Assembly: GCA_029968055.1 (NCBI GenBank)
Contig: JASCNX010000002.1
Location: forward strand, 62,001-126,000
Reading direction: 5' to 3'
Length of the DNA stretch: 64,000 bases
Source: Xenophilus aerolatus
GTDB lineage: Bacteria > Pseudomonadota > Gammaproteobacteria > Burkholderiales > Burkholderiaceae_C
Part shown: piece after piece, positions 17,844 through 26,993 of the stretch
Position numbering within the stretch: the stretch's first letter is position 1
Layout: each line of letters opens with the position of its first letter
Program-made: the position numbers and the translations under genes
The notes under the pieces: generated by a model
The model's database searches: none
Told to the model about the DNA's origin: nothing
Seen by the model: only the letters and a program-made list of their open reading frames with translations

Positions 17844-19445
17844 CTAGAGCAGGCCCTCGCTGACGAAGGGAAACACCAGCCACAGCTGCAGGCGGGTGCG
17901 CAGGTCGACGTCGGGCTCGTGGTCCCAGACCTTGTCGGCGCCGCCCTCCTGGCCCACCCATTCGAGCCGGTCGCCGGGCTGGGCCAGGCGCAGGCGGTAG
18001 CTGCCCACGTCGCGCACGCGGGCCGCGAGCGCCAGGACCTGCTCGGCCAGCACGGGCGAGTCCACCAGCATGCCCAGTTCGGTGTTCAGCCGCGAGGAGC
18101 GCAGGTCCAGGTTCATCGAGCCGACGAAGGTGACCTGGCGGTCGATCACGATCAGCTTGGAGTGCGAACGGCCGATGGAACTGTGCAGCGCCGCCGCAAA
18201 GAGCGAGTCGTTGTGCAGCTGGCGCGAATCGACCTCGTACAGGTCCACGCCCATCTTCAGCATCTCCACCCGGTAGCGGCCGTACGCGGCGCTCGCGAAG
18301 GGCTCGTCGTTGGAGGCGAGGGAGTTGGTGATGACCTCGATGCGCACCTCGTTGTCCAGCGCCTGGCGCATGGCCGCGAGGCCCGGTTCGCCGGGGATGA
18401 AGTAGGGCGAACCGACCACCACCTCGGCCTTGGCGGTGGCCATCGCCCGGCCGACGCGGGCCGTCACGGTGGTCGGGTCGCTGCCTGCCTCGGCCCGCCC
18501 GCTGACCTTCTCCGGGTCGTCGGCGAAGACGTCGATGCGCCCGCCCAGCAGCCTGAGCGGCGGCGTGGCGATGTCGGCGCCCAGCGGCCGCCAGCCCAGC
18601 AGGTCGGGCTCGGGCGGCGGGGTCGGGTAGGCGCCCACCGCATCGGCCGTGAGCCGCTCGAAGTCGGCCTGCCACTCGGCCGCCGGCCGCCGGCTGGGCT
18701 GCACCGCCTGCAGCGGGTAGATGCGCGGGCTGTTCCAGTAGGTGTCGAAGATCGCTTGCATGCGCGGCAGCGCGTCGCCCGCGACGAGCAGGTCGAAGTC
18801 GATGAAGTTGCCGCCCTGGCTGGTGAAGAAGTACTCGTCCGCGATGTTGCGGCCGCCGGCGATGGCGAAGGCGCCGTCGGCGATGAGCATCTTGTTGTGC
18901 ATGCGGTGGTTGATGCGCGAGAAGTCGCCCAGCGCGAAGAGCCAGCGCGTGTAGAAGGACGCACGGCCCGATGGGAACGGGTTGAACAGGCGCACCTCCA
19001 CGTTCGGGTGGGCGGCCAGGCCCAGGAGCATCTGCTCGCTGTCGGCGGTGTAGAGGTCGTCCACCAGCAGGCGCACGCGCACGCCGCGCGCGGCCGCGTC
19101 GCGCAACGCGCGCGCCAGCGTGTGGCCGGTGAGGTCGTTCTGCAGCAGGTAGTACTGCACGTCGAGCGTGCGCTGCGCCTGCCGCGCCAGCGTGAGCCGC
19201 GCGTCCATCGCGTAGCTGCTCATCGGCAGCGGACGGAAGGCCGACCCGCTGCCCGCCGGGACGCTGGCCGCCGCCAGCCGGCCCAGCGCCTCCTGCGCGC
19301 TGGCCGGCACGGCCCGGCTGGGCGTGCGCTCGACCTCGGGCGGCAGCATGGCGCAGCCGCCGAGCAGGCCGGCCGCCAGCAGCAGCGCCGCGGCACCGGC
19401 CCGTGCGCGCCATGTCCATGGCGCCGCGTTGCGGAGGATGTGCAT
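17844..19445 (-). CDS. Phospholipase-D-like lipoprotein (ClsC/cardiolipin-synthase-like), copy 2
   Basis: 533 residues from the ATG at 19445, where GAAGGAAA gives a ribosome-binding site. Lipobox LLGGC (Cys31). Two HKD motifs: HNKMLIAD in NHRMHNKMLIADGAFA and HSKLIVID in RSHSKLIVIDRQVTFVGS, both complete. Same domain order, length and C-terminal tail as the lipoprotein at 5372-6967, so the two are paralogues about 12 kb apart on the same strand. Likely joins or exchanges phospholipid head groups at the membrane. Convergent with the EamA gene. Confidence 0.9.
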   Translation of the reverse strand: MHILRNAAPWTWRARAGAAALLLAAGLLGGCAMLPPEVERTPSRAVPASAQEALGRLAAASVPAGSGSAFRPLPMSSYAMDARLTLARQAQRTLDVQYYLLQNDLTGHTLARALRDAAARGVRVRLLVDDLYTADSEQMLLGLAAHPNVEVRLFNPFPSGRASFYTRWLFALGDFSRINHRMHNKMLIADGAFAIAGGRNIADEYFFTSQGGNFIDFDLLVAGDALPRMQAIFDTYWNSPRIYPLQAVQPSRRPAAEWQADFERLTADAVGAYPTPPPEPDLLGWRPLGADIATPPLRLLGGRIDVFADDPEKVSGRAEAGSDPTTVTARVGRAMATAKAEVVVGSPYFIPGEPGLAAMRQALDNEVRIEVITNSLASNDEPFASAAYGRYRVEMLKMGVDLYEVDSRQLHNDSLFAAALHSSIGRSHSKLIVIDRQVTFVGSMNLDLRSSRLNTELGMLVDSPVLAEQVLALAARVRDVGSYRLRLAQPGDRLEWVGQEGGADKVWDHEPDVDLRTRLQLWLVFPFVSEGLL

Positions 19446-19600
19446 GTTGTTGTTTCCTTCGGATCCCTGACAGGGCGCGATCATGCCAGCCGCATGCGCC
19501 GCCGGGGTTCCGTCGAGGCTTCTGCGCGCACCGCCCGGTCGCCACGGGCGGTCCTGCCTTGGCCGACAATGCGTTCCCCTCCGCTGCGCTGCCGTCTTCC

Positions 19601-20524
19601 ATGGATTTCCAACGCCTGCTCGACGAGATCGCGCACCGCCTCATGCACGAGGCCGGTCGCGAAGGCGCGGTGGCCAGCTACATCCCCGCCCTGGCCCGCG
19701 TGAGCGGCGCGCACTTCGGCATCGCGCTGCGCACCTGCGAGGGCGAGGAGGCCTCGGCCGGCGATGGCCGCCTGCCCTTTTCCATCCAGAGCATCTCCAA
19801 GCTCTTCACCCTCACGCTGGCCATGCGGCACATGAGCGAGGACGCGCTGTGGGCCCGCATCGGCCGCGAGCCCTCGGGCAATCCCTTCAACTCGCTGGTG
19901 CAGCTGGAGAGCGAGCAGGGCAAGCCGCGCAACCCCTTCATCAATGCCGGCGCCATCGCGGTGGCCGACCGCCTCGTGGGCCTGTACGGCGCCGATGCGA
20001 AGGGCGAGCTGCTCGCCTTCATGAGCCACCTGGCGGGCGAACCCATCGGCTTCGACCACGAGGTCGCGGCCTCGGAAGCGGCCACGGGCTACCGCAACTA
20101 CGCGCTGGCCAACTTCATGAAGAGCTTCGGCAAGCTCGACCACGACGTCGACACGGTGCTGGACTTCTACTTCCACCAGTGCGCGCTGTCGATGAGCGCG
20201 CTGCAGCTCGCGCGCACGGCCGGCTACCTGTGCCGCGACGGCGCCCATCCCTGCCGCGAAGGCGCGCAGGTGGTCACCGAACGGCAGGCCCGGCGCATCA
20301 ACGCCCTGATGCTGACCTGCGGCACCTACGACGCCGCGGGCGACGTCGCCTTCCACATCGGCCTGCCCTGCAAGAGCGGCGTGGGCGGCGGCATCGTGGC
20401 GGTGGTGCCCGACCGGCTCACGCTGGCCGTGTGGTCGCCCGCGCTCGACGCGACGGGCAACTCGCTGCTGGGCATGAAGGCGCTGGCCCTGTTCGCGCAG
20501 CGCACGGGGCTGTCGATCTTCTAG
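19601..20524 (+). CDS. glsA: Glutaminase A
   Basis: Serine-dependent glutaminase (EC 3.5.1.2), cytosolic, hydrolysing glutamine to glutamate and ammonia. 307 residues from the ATG at 19601, the family length. The beta-lactamase-like fold is marked by the catalytic SxxK in FSIQSISK, NPFINAGAIA, GYRNYALANFM and KSGVGGGIVAV. The last base pairs of the gene, CTAG, also provide the stop codon of the convergent DUF2867 gene. Confidence 0.96.
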   Translation: MDFQRLLDEIAHRLMHEAGREGAVASYIPALARVSGAHFGIALRTCEGEEASAGDGRLPFSIQSISKLFTLTLAMRHMSEDALWARIGREPSGNPFNSLVQLESEQGKPRNPFINAGAIAVADRLVGLYGADAKGELLAFMSHLAGEPIGFDHEVAASEAATGYRNYALANFMKSFGKLDHDVDTVLDFYFHQCALSMSALQLARTAGYLCRDGAHPCREGAQVVTERQARRINALMLTCGTYDAAGDVAFHIGLPCKSGVGGGIVAVVPDRLTLAVWSPALDATGNSLLGMKALALFAQRTGLSIF

Positions 20525-21003
20525 CGCACGGCACGGGCCAGCGCCGAGCGCACCACCGCCCGGTGGAAGGGCGCGATGAGGCGGATGTAGCTGCGCCCCA
20601 GCAGGTTGTGGCAATGCACCACCGTCACCGCCACCAACTGGTCGGCCGAGCGGCGCAGCGACAGGCGGAAGTCCAGGTGCGCGTCGTCCTCGCCCAGCAC
20701 CACCTCGTCGGCGCTGCTCTCGTAGACGCGGAAGATGCCGATGCGCGCACGGCCCTCGGGCCGGTCGGCGCGCAGCGCCTTCGCGGTCTTCAGGCCGAAA
20801 GGCGCGACGACCGCGTCGCGCAGCCGCATGAGGCGCTCGACCCACGGCGCCTGCCGTGCCAGCGCACGCTCGGCCAGTGCGCGCGCGTCGGCCTCGTGGC
20901 CCGCGGGCAGGGCGATCGCGAAGGCGTCGGCCAGGAAGGCGCCGGGGTAGCGCGCGGCCACGCGCACGTCGGCGGGCAGGGGGATGGCGTGGGCACGGGG
21001 CAT
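20521..21003 (-). CDS. DUF2867-domain protein
   Basis: 160 residues from the ATG at 21003; the frame extends further upstream but that part is low-complexity and unlike the family. DUF2867 pattern: DYVRV-like ADVRVAARYPGAFLADAF, LMRLRDAVVAPFGLKTA, then GEDDAHLDFRLSLRR and HNLLGRSYIRLIAPFHR at the C-terminus. Function unknown; the fold is thought to be START/cyclase-like and soluble. Its stop overlaps glsA. The ABC-exporter operon begins 95 bases away on the other strand. Confidence 0.82.
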   Translation of the reverse strand: MPRAHAIPLPADVRVAARYPGAFLADAFAIALPAGHEADARALAERALARQAPWVERLMRLRDAVVAPFGLKTAKALRADRPEGRARIGIFRVYESSADEVVLGEDDAHLDFRLSLRRSADQLVAVTVVHCHNLLGRSYIRLIAPFHRAVVRSALARAVR

Positions 21004-21098
21004 CGACGGATCTCCGGTCGGCAGGCGGTGGCGTCGATTGTGCGCCCGCACCGTGGCGGCCGTCCTGTAGCATCCGCCCCCCGCCACGCCCGCACGCC

Positions 21099-21956
21099 AT
21101 GCCCCAGATCGTCGTCGACCAGCTGCGCAAGACCTACCGCATCCACGAACGCGACCCCGGCGTGGGCGGTGCGCTGCGCGCGCTGCTGCGCCCGCGCCAC
21201 CGCACGGTGGAGGCATTGGCGGGCGTGTCCTTCGCGCTGGAGCGCGGCGAGCTGCTGGGCTTCATCGGCCCCAACGGCGCCGGCAAGTCGACCACCGTGA
21301 AGCTGCTCGCGGGCATCCTGCGGCCCGACGGCGGGCGCACGGAGGTCGACGGGCGCGACCCCTTCGCCGACCGCGAGCGGCACGTGGCGCACATCGGCGT
21401 CGTCTTCGGCCAGCGCACGCAGCTGTGGTGGGACCTGCCGGTGGCCGACGGCTTCGCGCTGCTGCGCGACATCTACCGCGTCGACCCGGTGCGCTTCGTA
21501 CGCACGCGCGACGAACTGGTGGCGCTGCTGCACCTGGAGCGCCTGCTCGACCAGCCGGTGCGCCAGCTCTCGCTGGGCCAGCGCATGCGCGCCGAGATCG
21601 CGGCGGCGCTGCTGCACGAGCCGGAGATCCTGTTCCTCGACGAGCCGACCATCGGCCTCGATGCACCGTCGAAGCTGGCGGTGCGCGACTTCGTCAAGCG
21701 CGCCAACCGCGAACGCGGCACCACCGTGCTGCTCACCACGCACGACATGCACGACATCGAGGCCCTGGCGCGCCGCGTGATCGTGATCGGCCATGGCCGC
21801 GTGCTGGCCGACAGCCCGGTGGAGGACCTGCGCGCGCAGGTGATGGCAGCGCGCCGTGCGGACGATGGCCTGCCCGAAGACGCGGAGGACGAGGGCATGA
21901 CCATCGAGGCCGTGATCGCGCGCTTCTACGCGATGCACGGAGCGGCCGAGGCATGA
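21099..21956 (+). CDS. ABC transporter ATP-binding protein (ABC-2-type exporter)
   Basis: 285 residues. Walker A GPNGAGKSTT, Q-loop region GVVFGQRTQLWWDLPV (characteristic of the ABC class paired with DUF990-type permeases), signature LSLGQRMRAE, Walker B ILFLDEPTIGLD, H-loop TTHDMHDIEAL. Energises export by the two permeases that follow with ATGA overlaps. The exported substrate is unknown; relatives have been linked to drug or antibiotic efflux or to natural-product export. Confidence 0.93.
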   Translation: MPQIVVDQLRKTYRIHERDPGVGGALRALLRPRHRTVEALAGVSFALERGELLGFIGPNGAGKSTTVKLLAGILRPDGGRTEVDGRDPFADRERHVAHIGVVFGQRTQLWWDLPVADGFALLRDIYRVDPVRFVRTRDELVALLHLERLLDQPVRQLSLGQRMRAEIAAALLHEPEILFLDEPTIGLDAPSKLAVRDFVKRANRERGTTVLLTTHDMHDIEALARRVIVIGHGRVLADSPVEDLRAQVMAARRADDGLPEDAEDEGMTIEAVIARFYAMHGAAEA

Positions 21957-22798
21957 CGGTGCTGCAGCTGCTGCGGCCTTACCGCGCCGCCTTCGCCTCG
22001 CGCTTCCTGCAGATGCTGCAGTACCGCACCGCGGCCTGGGCCGGCTTTGCAACGCAGTGCTGGTGGGGCGGCATCAAGGTGATGGTGCTCGCCGCGTTCT
22101 ACGGCGGCGTGGACGGCGCACCGGCCCCCGGCGCGCCGATGACGCTGGCGCAGGCCGTCACCTACGTCTGGCTCGCGCAGGGCCTGCTCGCGCTGCTGCC
22201 CTGGCTCGGCGACCCCGAGGTGGCCCAGGCCGTGCGCAGCGGCAGCGTGGCCTACGACCGGCTGAGGCCGGTGGACGCCTACGCGCTCTGGTACGCGCGT
22301 TCGGCCGGCTGGATCGCGGCGCGGGTGCTGCCGCGGGTGGCACTGATGGCGGCCTTCGCGGCGCTGCTGCTGCCGCTCGCGGGCCTGGCGCACTGGGCCT
22401 GGCAGCCGCCGGCCGGCATCGCGGCCGGCGCGGCCTTCGCGGTGTCGGCCGTGCTGGCCCTGCTGCTCTCCGCCTCGATGGTGATGCTGCTGAACATCGC
22501 CGCCGCGGCCTCGCTCAACGAGCGCGGCATCAACGCGCTGGCGGCGCCGGTGGTGATCGTGTTCTCGGGCAACCTGCTGCCGCTGGCGCTGCTGCCCGAC
22601 GCGTGGCAGCCGCTGCTGCTGCTGCAGCCGCTGGCGGGCGTGACCGACATCCCGGCGCGCATCTGGTTCGGCCAGCTGGCCGGCGCGCAGGCGCTCGAAG
22701 GCCTGGCGCTCCAGGCGCTGTGGACCGCGGTGCTGGTGGCAGCCGGCCGCGCCGCGATGGCGCGCACCCTGCGCCGGCTCGAGGTGCAGGGCGGATGA
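21953..22798 (+). CDS. ABC-2-type permease (1)
   Basis: 281 residues, about six helices. The start ATG (21953) overlaps the ATPase stop (ATGA), so translation is coupled. The N-terminus (YRAAFASRFLQMLQYRTAAWAG) and the conserved mid-region LNERGINALAAPVVIVFSGNLLPL resemble DUF990/ABC-2 permeases that work as heterodimers. Inner membrane. Confidence 0.88.
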   Translation: MTVLQLLRPYRAAFASRFLQMLQYRTAAWAGFATQCWWGGIKVMVLAAFYGGVDGAPAPGAPMTLAQAVTYVWLAQGLLALLPWLGDPEVAQAVRSGSVAYDRLRPVDAYALWYARSAGWIAARVLPRVALMAAFAALLLPLAGLAHWAWQPPAGIAAGAAFAVSAVLALLLSASMVMLLNIAAAASLNERGINALAAPVVIVFSGNLLPLALLPDAWQPLLLLQPLAGVTDIPARIWFGQLAGAQALEGLALQALWTAVLVAAGRAAMARTLRRLEVQGG

Positions 22799-23613
22799 GG
22801 CACGGCGCGATGGGATCGCTGCGCCTCTTCGGCCGCCTGGTCGCGGCCTCGCTGGCCGGCCAGGCGCGCTACCCCGGCTCGGCACTGATGCTCACGGCCG
22901 GCCAGTTCCTGGCCACCGGCGTGGAGGTGATCGCGGTGTGGGCGCTGTTCCACCGCTTCGGCGAGGTGCAGGGCTGGCGGCTGGGCGAGGTGGCGGTCTT
23001 CTACGGCCTGGTGAACTGCATGTTCGCCATCGCCGACGCGCTGGGCCGCGGCTTCGACGTGCTGGGCACCGAGTACCTGCGCACCGGCGCCTTCGACCGC
23101 CTGCTGCTGCGCCCGCGCCCGCTGGCGCTGCAGCTCATGGGGCAGGACGTGCGCATCAGCCGGCTGGGACGCCTGCTGCAGGGCCTGGCGGTGCTGGCCT
23201 TCGGCGCTGTGCAGGCGGGCGTCGCGTGGACGCCCGGCGCCGTCGCCGTCGCGCTCTTCGCGCTGGCCGGCGGCGTGGCGCTGTTCCTCGGCATCCTCGT
23301 GCTGCAGGGCACGCTGTCCTTCTGGACGGTGGAGAGCCTGGAAGTGGCCAACATCCTCACCTACGGCGGCGTGCAGGCGGCGCAGTTCCCGCTGGCGCTG
23401 TACGCGCGCTGGTTCCGGCGCGTGCTGACCTTCGCGGTGCCGCTGGCCTGCGTGGCCTACTACCCGGTGCTCGTCGTGCTGGACAAGGCCGACCCGCTCG
23501 GCGCGCCGGCGTGGCTGGGCACGGTGTCGCCGCTGGCGGGGTTCGCGTTCCTGGCCCTGGCCTTCGCGGCCTGGGGGCTGGGCCTCAGACGGTACGCCTC
23601 GAGCGGCAGCTGA
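22795..23613 (+). CDS. ABC-2-type permease (2, DUF990-like)
   Basis: 272 residues, about six helices. Starts by ATGA overlap with the preceding permease. FHRFGEVQGWRLGEVAVFYGLV and GFDVLGTEYLRTGAFDRLLLRP are typical of the DUF990 partner permease, as is the VESLEVANILTYGG segment. With the two preceding genes it forms a complete ATPase plus heterodimeric permease exporter. No substrate-binding protein, consistent with export. Confidence 0.9.
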   Translation: MRHGAMGSLRLFGRLVAASLAGQARYPGSALMLTAGQFLATGVEVIAVWALFHRFGEVQGWRLGEVAVFYGLVNCMFAIADALGRGFDVLGTEYLRTGAFDRLLLRPRPLALQLMGQDVRISRLGRLLQGLAVLAFGAVQAGVAWTPGAVAVALFALAGGVALFLGILVLQGTLSFWTVESLEVANILTYGGVQAAQFPLALYARWFRRVLTFAVPLACVAYYPVLVVLDKADPLGAPAWLGTVSPLAGFAFLALAFAAWGLGLRRYASSGS

Positions 23614-23893
23614 GCGCGCCACCGGCGCAGCGCATTCGGCGGCGACGTCCCGCTGGACTGGCGCTCGCGGCCGCGTGCCGACCGCCGGGCGCGCACCAAC
23701 TCAAGGCGGCCCGCGGGTCGCATGCCGGCTCGCACCCGGGCCTCACGGCACTGGTGCACGCCCGCACCATCAAGCGCCCGAAACGGCCGAATCAATGAAC
23801 GAATAATTCGACAAGTGGGCTCTGAATATTGATCCAAAGCGATCGATTTCGCAGCGCAAACTTCGGCCGATCCGAACTGCCGAGCCTGCTTCC

Positions 23894-25006
23894 ATGCCCT
23901 CTCTTCTTCGCTCATTGCCGCGCCTGCTGACGCACGTGCTGACCGGCCTCGCGCTCACCGCGGGGCTGGTCGCCGGTGCCGCGGCGCAGGCCCGCACGCC
24001 CAAGCCGGTTTCCATCGCGCTGGGTACCCAGGTGGTCAACGTGACCTACCCCTGGCTCACGCTGCCCATCGCGCTGGGCTACTGGAAGGACGACGGCTAC
24101 GACGTGCGGATCGTGACCACCGGCGGCTCGCTGCAGGCCATCCAGCAGATGATGGCCGGCGGTGTCGACTTCGCACAGGTCAACTCCACCGGGCTCATCC
24201 AGGCCAACACCGAGAACAACGTCGCCGTGCGCGGCATCATGGGCACCGGCGTGATCGACTGGGGCGTGGGCGTGCTGGCCGACAGTCCCATCAAGACGGC
24301 CGCCGACCTCAAGGGCAAGAAGATCGGCATCTTCAGCCTGGGCACCGGCGGCGTGCCGCTGCTCAAGGGCTACCTGCGCAGCAACGGCGTCAACCCCGAC
24401 GCTGACGTGCAGATCATCGCCACCGGCGCCGGCGCGCCCGCGCTCGAGGCACTCAAGACCGACCGGGTGCAGGCGCTGATGTTCTGGGGTTCGGCCCTCA
24501 CCGGCTTCCAGAACGCCGGCACGCCGATGCGCATCCTGTTCGACCCGGCCTGGCGCGCGCTGCCCGACTTCACCTTCGCGACCCTGCAGAAGACCATCGA
24601 CACCGACCCCGCGATGGTCGAGGCGATCGCCCGCGGCGCCGCCAAGGCCACCCTGTTCGCGCAGACGAACCCCGACTGCGCACGCCAGATCCACTGGAAG
24701 CACTTCCCGGGCAGCAAGCCCACCGGCGCCGACGAGGCCACGCTCGCGAAGAACGACCTGGCCCTGCTGCAGACCCAGCTCGAGACCATGGCCGCCGCCC
24801 ATGCGATGAACGGCGGCAAGCTGATCGGCGCCATGAGCCCGGCGGCCTACGGCCGCATGCAGGACTTCATGCTCAAGGACGGCACCATCAAGCGCACGTT
24901 GCCGCCCGAGTCGATGCTCTACCTCAAGCCCGGCTTCGTCGAGGCGATCAACAACTTCGACCGCAACGCGGTGATCGCCGCGGCCAAGGCGTGCAAGGGC
25001 CTGTGA
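23894..25006 (+). CDS. NMT1/TauA-like ABC substrate-binding protein (cluster II)
   Basis: 370 residues with a signal peptide (cleaved near AAAQA, residues 30-35). Periplasmic type-2 binding protein of the NMT1/SsuA/TauA group: LGYWKDDGYDVRIVTTGGSLQ and NSTGLIQANTENNVAVRGIM are the ligand-pocket segments. It delivers substrate to the ATPase and permease at 26085-27838. Preceded by a 280-base gap whose last 100 bases turn AT-rich, the likely promoter; I could not fix -35/-10 elements. First gene of an operon that continues with a deaminase, so a purine-like or other nitrogenous ligand is plausible. Confidence 0.92.
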   Translation: MPSLLRSLPRLLTHVLTGLALTAGLVAGAAAQARTPKPVSIALGTQVVNVTYPWLTLPIALGYWKDDGYDVRIVTTGGSLQAIQQMMAGGVDFAQVNSTGLIQANTENNVAVRGIMGTGVIDWGVGVLADSPIKTAADLKGKKIGIFSLGTGGVPLLKGYLRSNGVNPDADVQIIATGAGAPALEALKTDRVQALMFWGSALTGFQNAGTPMRILFDPAWRALPDFTFATLQKTIDTDPAMVEAIARGAAKATLFAQTNPDCARQIHWKHFPGSKPTGADEATLAKNDLALLQTQLETMAAAHAMNGGKLIGAMSPAAYGRMQDFMLKDGTIKRTLPPESMLYLKPGFVEAINNFDRNAVIAAAKACKGL

Positions 25007-25068
25007 AATGAGCAGCCCCCACGCTTCCCCGCTTCGCGCGGTCCGCTGCCTCCCGAGGCGCCACTGAC

Positions 25069-26088
25069 ATGACGCCCGAACAGTTCGTCGCCGGCCTGCC
25101 CAAGGCCGAGCTGCACATGCACCTGGAGGGCTCGATCGAGCCCGACCTGTTCATCCGTCTGGCGCGGCGCAACGGCGTCGAGATCCGCTGGAAGACCGAG
25201 GAAGAGCTGCGTGCGGCCTACCGCTTCGAGGACCTGCAGGACTTCCTCGACCTCTACTACGACGGCTGCCGCGTGCTCGTGGCTGCGCAGGACTTCCACG
25301 ACGTCACGCGCGAGTATCTGGCGCGCGCTCATGCCGACCGCGTGCTGCATGCCGAGATGTTCCTCGGCGTGCAGGGCCACACCACGCGCGGCGTGCCGCT
25401 GGCCGCGGTGATGGACGGCGTGCTGGGCGCGATGGACGAGGCCGAAGCCGCCCACGGCATCAGCGCCGGGCTGATCGTCGTTGCACAACGCCACCGCACC
25501 GAGGCCGAGGCGCTCGAACTGCTCGAATCCCTCGCGCCCTGGCACGACCGCATCCTGGGCTTCGGCCTGGGCGGTGCCGAGGTCGGCCACCCGCCGAGCA
25601 AGTTCGCCGAATTCTTCCGCCGCTGCCGCACGCTGGGCTTCAAGGTGGTCGCCCACGCGGGCGAAGAAGGGCCGGCCGCCTATGTGCGCGAGGCGCTCGA
25701 GGTGCTGCAGGTGCAGCGGCTGGACCATGGCAACGCCTGCGTGGACGACGCGGCGCTGGTGGCCGAACTCGCACGCAGCCGCATCCCGCTCACGATGTGC
25801 CCGCTGTCCAACCTGCGGCTGAACGTGGTGCCGTCGGTGGCGGCGCATCCGCTCAAGCGGCTGCTCGACGCCGGCCTGTGCGTGACGGTCAACTCCGACG
25901 ACCCCTCGTACTTCGGCGGCTACGTCAACGACAACTACCTGGCCTGCCAGGCGGCGCTCGGGCTCGAAAGTGCGGAGCTCGTCGCGCTGGCGCGCAACAG
26001 CTTCGAGGCCGCGTTCATCACCGACGCGCGCCGGGCCGAGGCGCTGCAGGCCATCGACCGTTGGGCGGCGCAGGCGGAGTCGCCATGA
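25069..26088 (+). CDS. Adenine deaminase-type member of the adenosine deaminase family
   Basis: 339 residues, cytosolic zinc hydrolase. Metal and catalytic residues: H16 and H18 (ELHMHLEG), H196 and E199 (AHAGEEGP), H220 (LDHGN), D277/D278 (NSDDP). The NSDDPSYFGGYVNDNY segment is characteristic of the adenine deaminase branch rather than of adenosine deaminase. The expected reaction is adenine to hypoxanthine plus ammonia, though relatives act on N6-substituted purines. It lies between the binding protein and the ATPase, overlapping the latter by ATGA, so it belongs to the uptake operon and probably acts on what is imported. Confidence 0.88.
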   Translation: MTPEQFVAGLPKAELHMHLEGSIEPDLFIRLARRNGVEIRWKTEEELRAAYRFEDLQDFLDLYYDGCRVLVAAQDFHDVTREYLARAHADRVLHAEMFLGVQGHTTRGVPLAAVMDGVLGAMDEAEAAHGISAGLIVVAQRHRTEAEALELLESLAPWHDRILGFGLGGAEVGHPPSKFAEFFRRCRTLGFKVVAHAGEEGPAAYVREALEVLQVQRLDHGNACVDDAALVAELARSRIPLTMCPLSNLRLNVVPSVAAHPLKRLLDAGLCVTVNSDDPSYFGGYVNDNYLACQAALGLESAELVALARNSFEAAFITDARRAEALQAIDRWAAQAESP

Positions 26089-26993
26089 GCCATCGCACGA
26101 CCCTTCCGCTGGCGGCGCGCGCCGCGGGCGAGGCCGACGGCCTGCCGGCCGGCGCGCGCGCCACGCTGCACGTGGTGGCGGGACGCGACACCCCGGGCCC
26201 GCACGACGTCCCCGCGTCCTCGACACCGGCCTTCCGCTTCGACGGCCTGCACAAGACCTTCAAGTCCAAGGACGGCAGCGACGTGGTGGCGCTGCACGAC
26301 GTGAGCTTCAGCGTCGCCCAGGGCGAGTTCGTCACCGTGGTCGGGCCCAGCGGCTGCGGCAAGAGCACGCTGCTGCGCATCCTGGCCGGGCTGGAGCGCG
26401 CAAGCCGCGGCACGGTCGAGCTGGCCGGCCGCCGCCATGCGGGGCCGAGCCGCGACATCGGCGTGGTGTTCCAGGCACCGGTGCTGCTGCCCTGGCGCAA
26501 CGTGCTCGACAACGTGCTGGTGCCTGCGCAGATCCAGGGCCGCGACGCCAGGGTGGCACGCGAGCGCGCGATGCACTACCTGCAGCTGGTGGGCCTGGCG
26601 GGCTTCGAGACCAAGTACCCCGGCGAGCTCTCGGGCGGCATGCAGCAGCGCGTGGGCATCGCCCGTGCGCTGGTCAACGACCCGCTGCTGCTGCTGATGG
26701 ACGAGCCCTTCGGCGCGCTCGACGCCATGACGCGCGAGAGCATGAACGTGGAACTGCTGAAGCTGCGCGAGCGCACCGGCGCCACCATCATGCTGGTCAC
26801 GCACAGCATTCCCGAGGCAGTGTTCCTCGGCGACCGCGTGGTCGTGATGTCGCCGCGTCCCGGCCGCGTGACGCAGGTCATCGACGTCGACCTGCCGGCC
26901 GCGCGCACGCTCGACCTCATCAACACCGAGCGCTTCGGCAGCCACGTCTCCAGTATCCGCGCCAACCTCAACGCCACCGGAGGGCTCGACTGA
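26085..26993 (+). CDS. ABC transporter ATP-binding protein (SsuB/TauB-like, cluster II)
   Basis: 302 residues. Walker A VGPSGCGKSTLL, Q-loop GVVFQAPVLLPWRNV, signature LSGGMQQRVGIARAL, Walker B LLLMDEPFGALDAMTR, H-loop LVTHSIPEA. The first 45 residues are an unusual non-conserved extension before the domain starts at FRFDGLHKTF. The start overlaps the deaminase stop (ATGA). Powers import with the permease that follows. Confidence 0.94.
   Translation: MSHRTTLPLAARAAGEADGLPAGARATLHVVAGRDTPGPHDVPASSTPAFRFDGLHKTFKSKDGSDVVALHDVSFSVAQGEFVTVVGPSGCGKSTLLRILAGLERASRGTVELAGRRHAGPSRDIGVVFQAPVLLPWRNVLDNVLVPAQIQGRDARVARERAMHYLQLVGLAGFETKYPGELSGGMQQRVGIARALVNDPLLLLMDEPFGALDAMTRESMNVELLKLRERTGATIMLVTHSIPEAVFLGDRVVVMSPRPGRVTQVIDVDLPAARTLDLINTERFGSHVSSIRANLNATGGLD

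Noticed and set aside
16804-19644. A 946-residue open frame on the minus strand across the EamA and phospholipase-D-like genes
   Set aside because: It is arginine/alanine/histidine-rich with no family motif and overlaps two well-supported genes. Long shadow frames are expected at this GC content.
23614-23893. Purine riboswitch in front of the cluster II operon
   Set aside because: I looked for the conserved junction and loop segments of the purine aptamer and did not find them; the region is GC-rich and then turns AT-rich like an ordinary promoter.
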